In this document: positions 17,376 to 26,170 of the stretch, one piece after another
Position numbering within the stretch: position 1 is the first letter of the stretch
How the letters are laid out: every line of letters begins with the position of its first letter
Source of the DNA: Glutamicibacter sp. JL.03c
GTDB taxonomy: Bacteria; Actinomycetota; Actinomycetes; Actinomycetales; Micrococcaceae
Assembly: GCF_025854375.1 (NCBI RefSeq)
Contig: NZ_CP107575.1
Location: 1,860,001 to 1,924,000 of the forward strand
Length of the DNA: 64,000 nt
Direction of reading: 5' to 3'
Notes under the pieces: model-generated
Seen by the model: only the letters and a program-made list of their open reading frames with translations
Database searches by the model: none
Told to the model about the DNA's origin: nothing
Made by a program: the position numbers and the translations under genes

Positions 17376-19100
17376 TTACTCGACGAGTTTGCCAATCTGT
17401 GACACTTCGGTAATCAGCGAGGCGATCTCCTCCGGCACCTGCGGGAGTGGTTCACGAACAATTCCTTGCGGAGACCACACCAGGTTCACCCGGAGCTCGG
17501 GATCAATCAGCGGATAATCGCTACGGTTATGGCAGCCACGCGTTTCTTTTCGTTCCAAGGCAGATTCCAACGTCGCTCGGGCTGCGAGAACCGAGGACTT
17601 CAGATCGAACGCATGGCATAGATCCTGGTAGCCGGCGATATCCGGGTGAATGCCGATATTCTTCATTCGCTGTTCAATCTCGGCCAGCTTCTCCAAGCCA
17701 CGCCTGAGCCCAGCCTCGTTGCGAACGACGCCGGCATGAACAGTCATCAGATCCCGTATTGCTCGTTGCAAGCTGCGCACGTTCTCCTCGCCATCCGAAG
17801 AAACCAGGGATTGCACTGCGTTGCGTGCATGATCAATGGCAGTTTGCGAACGTCGATGGGAGGTGAGCGAACGAGAGTACTTCGCGGCTTCCTGCCCGAC
17901 GATTCGGCCGAATACCAAGAGCTCAATCAGTGAGTTTCCGCCGAGGCGGTTGGCTCCATGCAATCCAGATGACGCTTCACCAATGGCGAAAAGGCCCGGC
18001 ACTTCTGTAGCGTGCGTGAGCGGATCCACCCAAACACCTCCCATGGAGTAATGCGCGGTCGGTGCAATCTCGATTTTTTCCTGAGTGATGTCAAGCATCT
18101 GTTCTTCGAGCATGGTCTGATAGACGCGCGGCAGCCGAGACATGATGGTTTTGCGAGGCAGGTGGGATACATCCAGCCATACACCGCCTTTTTCGGTACC
18201 CCGGCCTTCGCTAATTTCGGTGTAGGCAGCGAGGGCCACACGATCCCTGGTTGATAGTTCCATGCGCTCGGGATCGTAGCGTTGCATGAAGCGCTCGCCC
18301 AATGCGTTGGTCAAGATCCCGCCCTCGCCGCGGGCCGCCTCCGAGATCAAGGTGCCTGCAACGGACTCTGGCTCGATGATGCCTGAGGGGTGGAACTGGA
18401 CAAGCTCCGCGTCGCGCAGCCTTGCGCCAGCTTCGACTGCCAGGCGGAAGGAATCACCGGTATTTTCATCGCGCCGGGAGCTGCTTCGCCGCCAGATGCG
18501 GTTATGTCCTCCAGCAGCCAGGATGACTGAATCGGCATGGATGAGGTATCCGGTGCCATCATTGACGTCGAAACCGTACGCGCCAAAGATCTTTCCCTCG
18601 GCGACCAGAAGCTCGGTGACGTAGACGGTGTCGAGGACGGGAATTTTGAGCTGTTCTGCACGACGGATCAAGGTCCTTTGAATTTCAAGTCCTGTGTAGT
18701 CTCCGGCGAAGGCAGTTCGACGGAACTTGTGCGCCCCGAAGAATCGTTGTGAAATGCGTCCGTCTTCTTCACGGGCAAAGTTCATGCCGTAGCGTTCCAG
18801 ATCCTCGATGCCTCGCTGCGCTCCCTGGGCGACAACTTGCACGGTTCGCGGGTCTGCCAGGTAGTAGCTTTCCTTGATGGTGTCGGCAGCATGCTGCTGC
18901 CAGCTGTCCTCTTGATCCATCGTTGCCAACGCGGCGTTGATACCTCCCGCAGCAAGTGACGTGTGCGCATCATGTTTCGGACGCTTGCCTACGGCGAGGA
19001 CATCAGTGCCCAATTCGGCCAGTTCGATGGCTGCGCGTAGCCCGGAGCCGCCGGTGCCGATGACGAGTACTGACGTGGATATCTGCTGTTCTTTTCTCAT
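17376..19100 (-). CDS. SdhA/FrdA-family flavoprotein, orphan
   Basis: 574 residues from ATG 19100 (AGGGATC upstream); in-frame ATGs at 19112 and beyond are alternatives. It belongs to the succinate dehydrogenase/fumarate reductase flavoprotein family: FAD-binding VIGTGGSGLRAAIELAE, AHTSLAAGGINAAL whose His matches the covalent FAD site, FHPSGI, STRDRVALA and AHYSMGGVWVD carrying the active-site His, Arg and His, then GEASSGLHGANRLGGNSL. The helical C-terminal domain is present. No iron-sulfur or membrane subunit gene is adjacent, so it is not part of a classical complex II operon; a soluble fumarate reductase, an L-aspartate oxidase-like enzyme or an enzyme for another dicarboxylate is possible. 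A LysR regulator is divergent from it and may control it. Confidence 0.85.
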   Translation of the reverse strand: MRKEQQISTSVLVIGTGGSGLRAAIELAELGTDVLAVGKRPKHDAHTSLAAGGINAALATMDQEDSWQQHAADTIKESYYLADPRTVQVVAQGAQRGIEDLERYGMNFAREEDGRISQRFFGAHKFRRTAFAGDYTGLEIQRTLIRRAEQLKIPVLDTVYVTELLVAEGKIFGAYGFDVNDGTGYLIHADSVILAAGGHNRIWRRSSSRRDENTGDSFRLAVEAGARLRDAELVQFHPSGIIEPESVAGTLISEAARGEGGILTNALGERFMQRYDPERMELSTRDRVALAAYTEISEGRGTEKGGVWLDVSHLPRKTIMSRLPRVYQTMLEEQMLDITQEKIEIAPTAHYSMGGVWVDPLTHATEVPGLFAIGEASSGLHGANRLGGNSLIELLVFGRIVGQEAAKYSRSLTSHRRSQTAIDHARNAVQSLVSSDGEENVRSLQRAIRDLMTVHAGVVRNEAGLRRGLEKLAEIEQRMKNIGIHPDIAGYQDLCHAFDLKSSVLAARATLESALERKETRGCHNRSDYPLIDPELRVNLVWSPQGIVREPLPQVPEEIASLITEVSQIGKLVE

Positions 19101-19158
19101 GATCCCTAGCATCCGCTGGCCCCTTGAATACGTCCAATGAATTATCTTCATACACACG

Positions 19159-19173
19159 ATAGCGATAGGCTAT
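19159..19173. promoter_or_regulatory. Candidate LysR box
   Basis: ATAGC-GATAG-GCTAT is a perfect 5-bp inverted repeat with a 5-bp spacer and contains T-N11-A, the LysR consensus. It lies between the flavoprotein and lysR genes and runs into the lysR start codon at 19172, which would suit autoregulation. Confidence 0.45.
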
Positions 19174-20104
19174 GAACATGAATCTAGAGCAGTTGAGGGG
19201 CTTCATCACCATCGCAGAAGTGGGCCACTTCACTCACGCGGCCGAGCTTTTGCACCTCGCACAGCCTTCGCTGAGCCGACAGATTTCCACTCTTGAACAA
19301 GAGCTGGGTTCGGAACTCTTCCATCGCGCGCGAGGGAATATCTCCCTCACCGCGGCTGGCCAAGCCCTACTTCCGCGAGCCAGGCGCATGCTGGCCGATG
19401 AAGAAACCATTAGAAGCGAAATGGCGGATTTGGCGGGACTGAGGCGCGGCCGGGTCCGCCTCGGAGCGCCTCCCACGCTCTGCGTTTCACTGGTTGCTGA
19501 GGTACTGGATGCCTTCCACGACCGCTACCCCGGCGTTCAGCTGCAGATTTTCGAGGCAGGATCACATCGGCTGCTGGAGCAGTTGGGCGGCGGTGAACTG
19601 GATCTTGCGCTGATCGTCACATCGGAACACGCCGTGAATGACCAGCACCTGCAAAATCTACCGTTGTTGGAAGAAGAACTAGTGGTTATCGACTCGTTGG
19701 ACCGTCCGCGCTTGCCAGAGACCACTGAACTGGACCTCCGCACGCTGGCTCCTGTGCCGCAATTGGCTTTCTCCCACAGCTACGACCTCCGCGCGAGCAC
19801 CATGCAGGCTTATAAGGACGCAGGTTTTGCTCCGAATATCGTGGTTGAGGGTGGAGAAATGGACGCCGTTTTGCGCTTTGTTGAGCGCGGACTAGGAGTC
19901 GCCGTGGTACCGGCTACTGTGGCATTGGAGACCCCGGGAGTTCGCGCAATGCCCTTAAGCGATCCGCAGCTATCCCGTACCATCGGCTTGGCCCACCGAC
20001 GTGACGTATCGCTGACACGTGCATCAGCAGCCATGCATGCGCTGATCGAAACGACAGCAAGCACCTTGGCTGCCCGGCACAAGCAGATTACTGCGCTACT
20101 TTAA
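19172..20104 (+). CDS. LysR-family transcriptional regulator
   Basis: 310 residues. Residues 1-60 form the winged helix (MNLEQLRGFITIAEVGHFTHAAELLHLAQPSLSRQISTLEQELGSELFHR), and the rest is the periplasmic-binding-like effector domain (LRRGRVRLGAPPTL, VERGLGVAVVPATV). It is divergent from the SdhA-like gene with a 71-bp gap, the usual arrangement for a LysR regulator and its target. ATG 19172 or the inner ATG 19178 may be the start; no good Shine-Dalgarno site precedes either. The 3' end overlaps the convergent pentapeptide gene by 17 bp. The effector is unknown. Confidence 0.92.
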   Translation: MNMNLEQLRGFITIAEVGHFTHAAELLHLAQPSLSRQISTLEQELGSELFHRARGNISLTAAGQALLPRARRMLADEETIRSEMADLAGLRRGRVRLGAPPTLCVSLVAEVLDAFHDRYPGVQLQIFEAGSHRLLEQLGGGELDLALIVTSEHAVNDQHLQNLPLLEEELVVIDSLDRPRLPETTELDLRTLAPVPQLAFSHSYDLRASTMQAYKDAGFAPNIVVEGGEMDAVLRFVERGLGVAVVPATVALETPGVRAMPLSDPQLSRTIGLAHRRDVSLTRASAAMHALIETTASTLAARHKQITALL

Positions 20105-20717
20105 TCCCCAAATGTTTCGCCATGTCTCCAGCCAACAAGCTCAGCTGCAGGGCGTTGATATGAGCCCCGCGCATATTTTCCAGGCCCTCGGCCTGGGCGA
20201 AGTCCAGACCTTGCAAGTCGACATCTCGAAGTTGTCCGCCCGAACAATTAATTACTGTAGACCGTGAATCGATGAAGTTCACGCGGTGAATTTGACCGCC
20301 GAAGTCGATCTCCTCGAATTGGCAATGGCGGAAGACCACGTCTCTGGCCTTGGCCCGGCGCAGATTCAGCCATCCGAATTTGCAGTTCTCGAAAACGACG
20401 CCGTCCAGCTCGGCTTCTGCAAAATCGGCCGAGCCGAATCTGCTGTGCTCCACTCGCACATCATTGAAAAATGCGCCAGCCGCATTCAGCGACGGGGCAT
20501 TGATCTGCGCCAACTCGCATTGCAAGAGCCGGGCGTTTCGTAGATTATCTAGAGCTACCGAGGTAAAGCGGCATTCCTCCACTCGGGCATCATATGCCTG
20601 AACAGGCTCATCGATATTCGCAAAGTGCAACAGCTCAACGTACTCGCCACCACTGAGATCACCTGCATATCCGGCTGCCAATTCAGGCAATGTAAAGGTA
20701 CGGATTTTGGGGTTCAT
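20088..20717 (-). CDS. Pentapeptide-repeat protein
   Basis: 209 residues. From about residue 40 to 180 every fifth residue tends to Leu or Phe (CRFTSVALDNLRNARLLQCEL, SRFGSADFAEAELDGVVFENCKF), the A(D/N)LXX pattern that folds into a right-handed square helix. Some members mimic DNA and protect gyrase; many have no known role, and nothing here decides. The stop lies inside the end of the convergent lysR gene. Confidence 0.85.
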   Translation of the reverse strand: MNPKIRTFTLPELAAGYAGDLSGGEYVELLHFANIDEPVQAYDARVEECRFTSVALDNLRNARLLQCELAQINAPSLNAAGAFFNDVRVEHSRFGSADFAEAELDGVVFENCKFGWLNLRRAKARDVVFRHCQFEEIDFGGQIHRVNFIDSRSTVINCSGGQLRDVDLQGLDFAQAEGLENMRGAHINALQLSLLAGDMAKHLGIKVAQ

Positions 20718-20996
20718 CGGGCTAGTCCTTAGAAATCAATGGATTTACTGTCGAGGTTTCGACAATATCAGTTAACGCCCACACCTATCATCGACCATCT
20801 GAAGCCCGTCGCGATTCGGGCAGCAACTCGAATGCAACGCGGAACAGCGCTACCGCTGCTTTGGGCATGCGACGACAGAGCGAGGAGAACCGGTACCGAT
20901 AATTTCATGGATCGAAGTTGACGCCCTGAGCTCCTGAGTTCAGAATCTGCTCATGCACGGGGTCGGCACAACGACGTATCTCATGAACCCGATGAA

Positions 20997-21872
20997 CTAA
21001 AAGTCATTGATCACCAATTTCTTCATGCCCAGCATATGCTCAAAAGCTCCAGGACGCTCCATGAGCTCACCCATATTCGATGGCACAATTTGCCAGCTGA
21101 CACCGAACTTATCCGTAAGCCACCCGCAGGCCTCAGCTTCCGGGACGGCCGAGAGCGCTTCCCAAACTCGATCAATCTCTTCTTGGCCTTCGCAAGGCCA
21201 TTCCAAGGAAACCCCTGGCGTGAAAGAGAAGTCCTGCGCAACGCCGGAATCCATGGCAGCCACGAGATCATCATCCAGGGAGAATTGAGCGAACATCAAC
21301 GATTCTGCTGTGGCAACTTCGGTTGCCTGCCCATAGGGGAACGAGCTGTCAAGCTTGGCCCCGAGCACTTCCGAGTAGTAGGCGATAGCTTCGGCGGCGC
21401 GGTTCTGGGCCGCTCCGCCGAACATCAACGACGGCATGACCCGAGCTGCGTCTTGCACCGGCTCTGTGGACTCCATCAACTGCCAGGAAACTCCGTACTT
21501 GTCGCTGACCCAGCCATAACGCGTGCTGAACGGATACGCATCCAAAGGCATTAGCACGTTTCCGCTTTCCGACAGCGCCGCCCACGTAGCGTCAAGGACG
21601 TCACGTTCGTCGCTGTTGAAGCTGAGGATCATGGAGATTGAGGCGTTCGGAGTGAACTCGCCCCCGGCGTTGATCAGCGTGATCTTCGTTCCACGAACCC
21701 GTACCGAAACGGTCAGGGCCTTGCCTGCAAATGGCTGTTGGAAATCGAGCAACCCTTCGGTGGGATAGCGTGATTCAATTTCTGATGTGGCCTCAGGCAG
21801 CGCTGCGGCATAGAACTCTCCAGCTTCCTCAGCTGTTCCTTGCATCCACAGATTGACGGTGAGCTTTTGCAT
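20997..21872 (-). CDS. VOC-family (PhnB-like) tandem-domain protein
   Basis: 291 residues from ATG 21872 with GAGAGG upstream; the frame is open 12 codons farther. There are two similar halves, each beginning with a strand of the type QKLTVNLWMQGTAEEAGEFYAAALP (1-25) or VMPSLMFGGAAQNRAAEAIAYYSEVLGA (about 150-177), and each containing a WQ-x-P/M motif (YGVSWQLM, FGVSWQIVPSNM). This is the PhnB/3-demethylubiquinone methyltransferase-like branch of the glyoxalase/bleomycin-resistance superfamily. The substrate is unknown. It lies 69 bp downstream of the SDR gene in the same direction. Confidence 0.85.
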   Translation of the reverse strand: MQKLTVNLWMQGTAEEAGEFYAAALPEATSEIESRYPTEGLLDFQQPFAGKALTVSVRVRGTKITLINAGGEFTPNASISMILSFNSDERDVLDATWAALSESGNVLMPLDAYPFSTRYGWVSDKYGVSWQLMESTEPVQDAARVMPSLMFGGAAQNRAAEAIAYYSEVLGAKLDSSFPYGQATEVATAESLMFAQFSLDDDLVAAMDSGVAQDFSFTPGVSLEWPCEGQEEIDRVWEALSAVPEAEACGWLTDKFGVSWQIVPSNMGELMERPGAFEHMLGMKKLVINDF

Positions 21873-21941
21873 GACGAAACCTCTCGGGTAACTGAATGAC
21901 GCTTCCAAGGTACCGCGAAGCGTGCGGGAAAAACAGGAAGA

Positions 21942-22805
21942 TCAGTGAACTTTTAGTCCGACTTCACCGCTAGGTTCTTCGCCGTTCGCCCGGCCGGTAA
22001 AGCCATCCATCAAATGGTAAACGCCGATGATCTTGCCCGCCACGAAATCCCAGGCGGGACGCGGCAGAACGCCCCGCAGCAGCTGCCCGAGTTTGCTGGT
22101 CCATGGCATGAGCACCAATGGCTGGCCGGCGAGCATGGCTCGCCATGCCCGATCGACAACCCTTTGAGGTTCCATGATCGGCGTGAACAGCATGGGCCGT
22201 GCACCGGCGAACATGCCGGTTGAAATGTATGTGGGGCAAATGGTACTGACTGCAATCGAGTCATCAGCTTCCAGTTCCAAACGCAGGGAATCACTCCATG
22301 AAAGCGTGGCGGCCTTGGATGCCGCGTATACGCTCATATTCGGATTCGAAACGAGGGCCGCAGCAGAGGCCATAGTGAGCACGCGCCCATGGCCGCTTCG
22401 CCGCAGCTGAGGCAGCAAGGCATGGGTGAGATGCATTGGAGCTAGCGCATTGACCTGCATCGTGGCGGTAATCTCCGAGGCCTGGTGCTGGTCAAATGAC
22501 GTTCCAGTAATGATTCCTGCATTATTGACAAGGACGTCAACGCCACCGCTGTCCACGGCGCTCTGAGCGTACCGTTGGATTTGTGCCGGGTCCGCGAGAT
22601 CCACGGCCTGCACCTCGACATTGGCTTCTAGCAAGCGCAATTCCGCTAGCGCTTTTTCCAGCCTGAGCTCATTTATGTCCCAGAGGATCACTCGGGCCGC
22701 GCCTTCCAGACAGGCTTGTTTTGCGAAGATAAAGCCCATTCCCTGAGCTGCTCCCGTGACCAGGACATGCAAACCAGCTACCGAATCTAGTGGAACTTTT
22801 GCCAT
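21942..22805 (-). CDS. Short-chain dehydrogenase/reductase
   Basis: 287 residues; ATG 22805 preceded by AAGGAG. It is a classical SDR: nucleotide-binding VTGAAQGMGFIFAKQ (about 16-30), NNAGIITG, the catalytic Ser in TMASAAALVSN and YAASK with the catalytic Tyr and Lys. The C-terminal part (ARPMLFTPIMEPQRVVDRAWRAMLAGQ) resembles SDRs acting on lipids or steroids, but substrate cannot be assigned. It is divergent from an Lrp-type regulator. Confidence 0.9.
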   Translation of the reverse strand: MAKVPLDSVAGLHVLVTGAAQGMGFIFAKQACLEGAARVILWDINELRLEKALAELRLLEANVEVQAVDLADPAQIQRYAQSAVDSGGVDVLVNNAGIITGTSFDQHQASEITATMQVNALAPMHLTHALLPQLRRSGHGRVLTMASAAALVSNPNMSVYAASKAATLSWSDSLRLELEADDSIAVSTICPTYISTGMFAGARPMLFTPIMEPQRVVDRAWRAMLAGQPLVLMPWTSKLGQLLRGVLPRPAWDFVAGKIIGVYHLMDGFTGRANGEEPSGEVGLKVH

Positions 22806-22937
22806 CTCTGACTCCTTGAGCTCAAATTTAGTCCAGAGTACCGCGTGATTCAGGTTACTGCTGGCAGCTAAACCTCATCACTTCCAGATTGGCGGGTTAA
22901 TCTTGGATGACCAATTTCAATCTTTGAAAGGACTACC

Positions 22938-23444
22938 GTGCGCATTGACCGCCTAGACGCGGACCTCATCGAACTGCTCACCGAATCCCCCATGCTGCCG
23001 GTGATGGAATGCGCGCGACGCCTCGGTGTAGCCCGTGGCACCGTGAGCAGCCGGCTAGCTCGACTACACGAGGCTGGGGTAATTCGCGGGATCATTCCAC
23101 GGGTTGAGCCTGCCGGTTTCGGCTACTCACTCGTTGCCTTTTGCCAGGTTGAAATCATTCAACGATACGGCCATGCCCCGGTTGCGTCCGCGCTTGAGGA
23201 ATCGATTCCTGAGATCGTTGATATGTATACGGTGACAGGCAGTTCTGATTTGCAGTTGCGTGTTGTCGCGCGAACCGCAGAGGATCTCCAGGATATTTTT
23301 GACCGGATCAATCGCGTCGCCGGCGTAGCCAGGACTTCCTCCTCTTTTGCCTTGCACGAGCATTTTCAGGGAAGAACGCTTCCGCTGGTTGCTGCGTGCG
23401 CTGATGCAGGGGCAGAGCGTGACAAGGCTATACAGATTGACTAG
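22938..23444 (+). CDS. Lrp/AsnC-family regulator
   Basis: 168 residues; GTG 22938 behind GAAAGGAC. Residues 1-60 form the Lrp helix-turn-helix (IDRLDADLIELLTESPMLPVMECARRLGVARGTVSSRLARLHEAGVIRGI), followed by the RAM effector domain (VDMYTVTGSSDLQLRVVARTAEDLQDIFDRI). It is divergent from the SDR and upstream of an aminotransferase and an amino acid permease in the same direction, so an amino-acid signal and control of the latter pair are likely. Confidence 0.92.
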   Translation: MRIDRLDADLIELLTESPMLPVMECARRLGVARGTVSSRLARLHEAGVIRGIIPRVEPAGFGYSLVAFCQVEIIQRYGHAPVASALEESIPEIVDMYTVTGSSDLQLRVVARTAEDLQDIFDRINRVAGVARTSSSFALHEHFQGRTLPLVAACADAGAERDKAIQID

Positions 23445-23655
23445 TAAAATGAAGGGATGGGCAATTACTGCTATGCAACTTGCATAGGCCCCCAGAGGTC
23501 GATTGCACTGCAGATTCGATCAACCTACAGTCATTGCTTGTGAATCGCGACACGCGAGAATATGAGCGGGGCCACTCCTGAGGACGTCAGCTGGTGGCTT
23601 TGCTGTTTGAACGATTGCCAACTTTAAGCAGTTGTGGCAATCAGAGAGGAAACTC

Positions 23656-24729
23656 ATGACCCTTCACCAGCGCCCTTCCTTGCAGGACGTTCCCGCTTAC
23701 AAGCAGGGCAAGCCCGCACCCGCTGGAGCTTCAAAACTCTCATCTAATGAATCACCGCATGCGCCTTTGGCTTCGGTGATCTCCAGCATTCAGGAGGGTC
23801 TGGGGAGCATCCACCGCTATCCAAGCATTGCCGCTCCTCAACTTACCGGCGCACTGAGCGAGCAGTTCGGAATTGCCCCGGAACATATCACTCTGGGTGC
23901 TGGATCGGTTGAGGTCGCTGCGCAGATCATTCACGCAGTGGCGGCCGAGGGCGATGAAGTGATGTACGCGTGGCGTTCCTTCGAGGCGTACCCATCCCTC
24001 GTACGCATCGCCGGCGCTACGCCGGTCGAGGTCCCCCTGGATGCCGAGTCCCGCCACGACTTGCCGGCCATGCTGGAGGCCATTACCGAGAACACCCGGC
24101 TCATCTTCATCTGCAACCCGAACAATCCAACGGGAACCGTAGTCGAAGCAGAAGCACTTGACCAGTTCATCAACGCTGTACCGCGTGACGTCCTGGTTGT
24201 CGTTGACGAGGCATACGTGCACTTCGACCGTTCGGCCGTACGTGCTGATGGCATCGAACTGTTCCGCAAATACCCGCACGTTGCCGTCCTGCACACGTTT
24301 TCCAAGGCTTATGGTCTTGCTGGGCTGAGAGTCGGCTACGCCATCAGCCCCTTGGAAGTGGCAGCGAATCTGCGCAAGGTCGCAGTGCCCTTTGGAGTTT
24401 CCGATCTTGCCCAGCGCGCTGCCGTGGCATCGCTTGCGGCCAGCGACGAGTTGGCTGTGCGTATCGAAGAGGTCGTGGCCCAGCGAGAGCGAATGCACGA
24501 CTCCCTGGCTCAGGCAGGTTACCCCGTCGTGAAATCCCAAGCTAATTTCGTTTGGGTGGACGCAGGAGAAGACACCATGCAGCTTGAAGAACAACTGGCG
24601 GCCGGAGGCGTTGTGGTCCGCGCCTTCCCGGGAGAAGGCCTGCGCATCTCCTCCGGGACCGAAGAAGACGTTAGTCGCGTGCTGGCAGCCTTGCCTGAAT
24701 TGGCATCTGCAAAGGCGGCCATCGCATGA
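23656..24729 (+). CDS. Histidinol-phosphate/aromatic aminotransferase family (HisC-like)
   Basis: 357 residues from ATG 23656 (GAGAGGAAACTC upstream). A fold-type I PLP aminotransferase of the HisC branch: KLSSNESPHAP (substrate phosphate or carboxylate region), NPNNPTGT, DEAYVHF, and the PLP lysine in TFSKAYGLAGLRVGY. The gene overlaps an amino acid permease (ATGA), and the rest of the his operon is absent; the context therefore favours an accessory role, such as aromatic or other amino acid transamination, over histidine biosynthesis. Sequence alone does not separate these. Confidence 0.85.
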   Translation: MTLHQRPSLQDVPAYKQGKPAPAGASKLSSNESPHAPLASVISSIQEGLGSIHRYPSIAAPQLTGALSEQFGIAPEHITLGAGSVEVAAQIIHAVAAEGDEVMYAWRSFEAYPSLVRIAGATPVEVPLDAESRHDLPAMLEAITENTRLIFICNPNNPTGTVVEAEALDQFINAVPRDVLVVVDEAYVHFDRSAVRADGIELFRKYPHVAVLHTFSKAYGLAGLRVGYAISPLEVAANLRKVAVPFGVSDLAQRAAVASLAASDELAVRIEEVVAQRERMHDSLAQAGYPVVKSQANFVWVDAGEDTMQLEEQLAAGGVVVRAFPGEGLRISSGTEEDVSRVLAALPELASAKAAIA

Positions 24730-26111
24730 CCGCTGTGAAAGACACCGAAGCACAGTTGCATACGGGGCTGACCCAGCGCCAGATTTCCATGATGGGTCTT
24801 GGCGGCGCAATTGGCGCTGGCCTCTTTGTCGGCTCGGGGCAAGCGATTTCGATTGCTGGTCCGGCGGTTCTTGTTTCCTACCTGCTCGCTGGCACCGTCA
24901 TCATCGTGATCATGGCGATGCTTGCCGAAATGGTTGCAGCGCATCCATCCTCAGGAGCTTTCAGCACCTTCGCCCATAAGGCGATGGGCCGAAGCGCAGG
25001 CAGCACCCTGGGATGGCTCTACTGGGTGCAGCTGGTTGTCGTGATAGCGGCCGAAGCCACCGGCGCTGCTGCCATCACCGCAGGATGGCTCCCGGCCGTC
25101 CCTCAGTGGGCTTGGGTTCTTGGCTTTGTTGTGGTCCTCACTGGCGCCAACCTCCTGGGCGTGCGGAATTACGGCCGGTTCGAATACTGGTTTGCAGTAA
25201 TCAAGGTCGCTGCGATTATCGCCTTCCTGGTCTTTGGAGTACTGGTCCTCGCCCACGTCATCCCCACCGATGAACCTGTAGGATTCGCCAACCTGGCTGC
25301 CCATGGAGGCTTCGCGCCAGGTGGCATGGCTGGCATCGCCGCAGCCGTGCTGATCGTGATTTTCTCATTCGGCGGCACCGAAGTAGTTTCAATTGCCGCG
25401 GCAGAATCAAAAGACCCTGCCGGGAACATCAAGCGAGTGGTGAAGTCCGTGATGCTGCGCATCCTCTTCTTCTACCTCGGCTCAATCCTGATCATCATCG
25501 CGCTGGTGCCGTGGAATGACCCATCAGTGGTCGACGGACCCTTCGCCGCGGCGCTGGCAGTGATGCACATCCCCGGTGTCAGCCTGCTGATGAATGCCGT
25601 AGTTGTGGTGGCACTGCTTTCTGCCATGAACGCCAACATCTACGGCTCATCTCGCATGCTCTACTCGCTCGGCCAGCGGAAGCTTGCCCCGCGAAGCGTC
25701 ACTCATGTGACCGGCAAGGGCGTTCCCGCCAAGGCTGTCATCAGCTCTGTTGCCTTTTCTTTCCTGGCCGTTGGCCTGAACTGGATTTGGCCCGATAGGG
25801 TCATGCCGATCCTGCTCAACGTAGTGGGCTCGACCATCATTTTCATCTGGGCATTCATCGCGGTGACCCAGTTGATCTTGCGTCGCCGCGCCGACCGAGA
25901 GGGCGAGAAGCTGCCATTGCGCCTGTGGGGATTCCCGGGTCTTTCCATCGCGACCATCGTGGTTCTGGCGGCCATCGTTGCCATTGCGATGACCGATGCA
26001 GCGGCTCGCACTCAATTGCTGCTCACCGGAGCTTTGACAGCCGTCATCTGGATTATCTCCAAGTTGGTCTTGCGTGACGGGACAAGCGGAGAAGAAGCCA
26101 GCGACGTCTAG
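24726..26111 (+). CDS. APC-superfamily amino acid permease
   Basis: 461 residues with about twelve membrane helices. LTQRQISMMGLGGAIGAGLFVGSG (about 15-38) is the APC family's first helix; FGGTEVVSIAAAESKDPAGNI and NANIYGSSRMLYSLG are conserved in GABA/aromatic/basic amino acid permeases (AAT group). Translationally coupled to the HisC-like aminotransferase, suggesting uptake of that enzyme's substrate. Confidence 0.92.
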   Translation: MTAVKDTEAQLHTGLTQRQISMMGLGGAIGAGLFVGSGQAISIAGPAVLVSYLLAGTVIIVIMAMLAEMVAAHPSSGAFSTFAHKAMGRSAGSTLGWLYWVQLVVVIAAEATGAAAITAGWLPAVPQWAWVLGFVVVLTGANLLGVRNYGRFEYWFAVIKVAAIIAFLVFGVLVLAHVIPTDEPVGFANLAAHGGFAPGGMAGIAAAVLIVIFSFGGTEVVSIAAAESKDPAGNIKRVVKSVMLRILFFYLGSILIIIALVPWNDPSVVDGPFAAALAVMHIPGVSLLMNAVVVVALLSAMNANIYGSSRMLYSLGQRKLAPRSVTHVTGKGVPAKAVISSVAFSFLAVGLNWIWPDRVMPILLNVVGSTIIFIWAFIAVTQLILRRRADREGEKLPLRLWGFPGLSIATIVVLAAIVAIAMTDAAARTQLLLTGALTAVIWIISKLVLRDGTSGEEASDV

Positions 26112-26128
26112 TCCAATCGCAGCTTCCC

Positions 26129-26170
26129 AAGCCTAGGTTCGATTCACGATCGTGGATCGGGCCTAGGCTT
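26129..26170. terminator. Bidirectional terminator
   Basis: The sequence folds into one long hairpin: AAGCCTAGG (26129-26137) pairs with 26162-26170, and the inner part down to the GATC loop also pairs, with only T-G wobbles as deviations. T-rich sequence follows on the plus strand. The stop codon of the convergent AlkD-like gene (26163) is inside the right arm. Confidence 0.85.

Noticed and set aside
17376-19100. L-aspartate oxidase (nadB)
   Set aside because: Neighbouring nadA and nadC are absent and the His in AHTSLAAGG fits covalent-FAD SdhA/FrdA enzymes; kept as a minor alternative.
23752-24810. A 352-codon open frame on the minus strand
   Set aside because: Antisense to the aminotransferase, which has all PLP-enzyme motifs.
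26129-26170. Attachment site or insertion-element end
   Set aside because: The inverted repeat lies between convergent stops and behaves as a terminator; no recombinase or duplicated flank is present.
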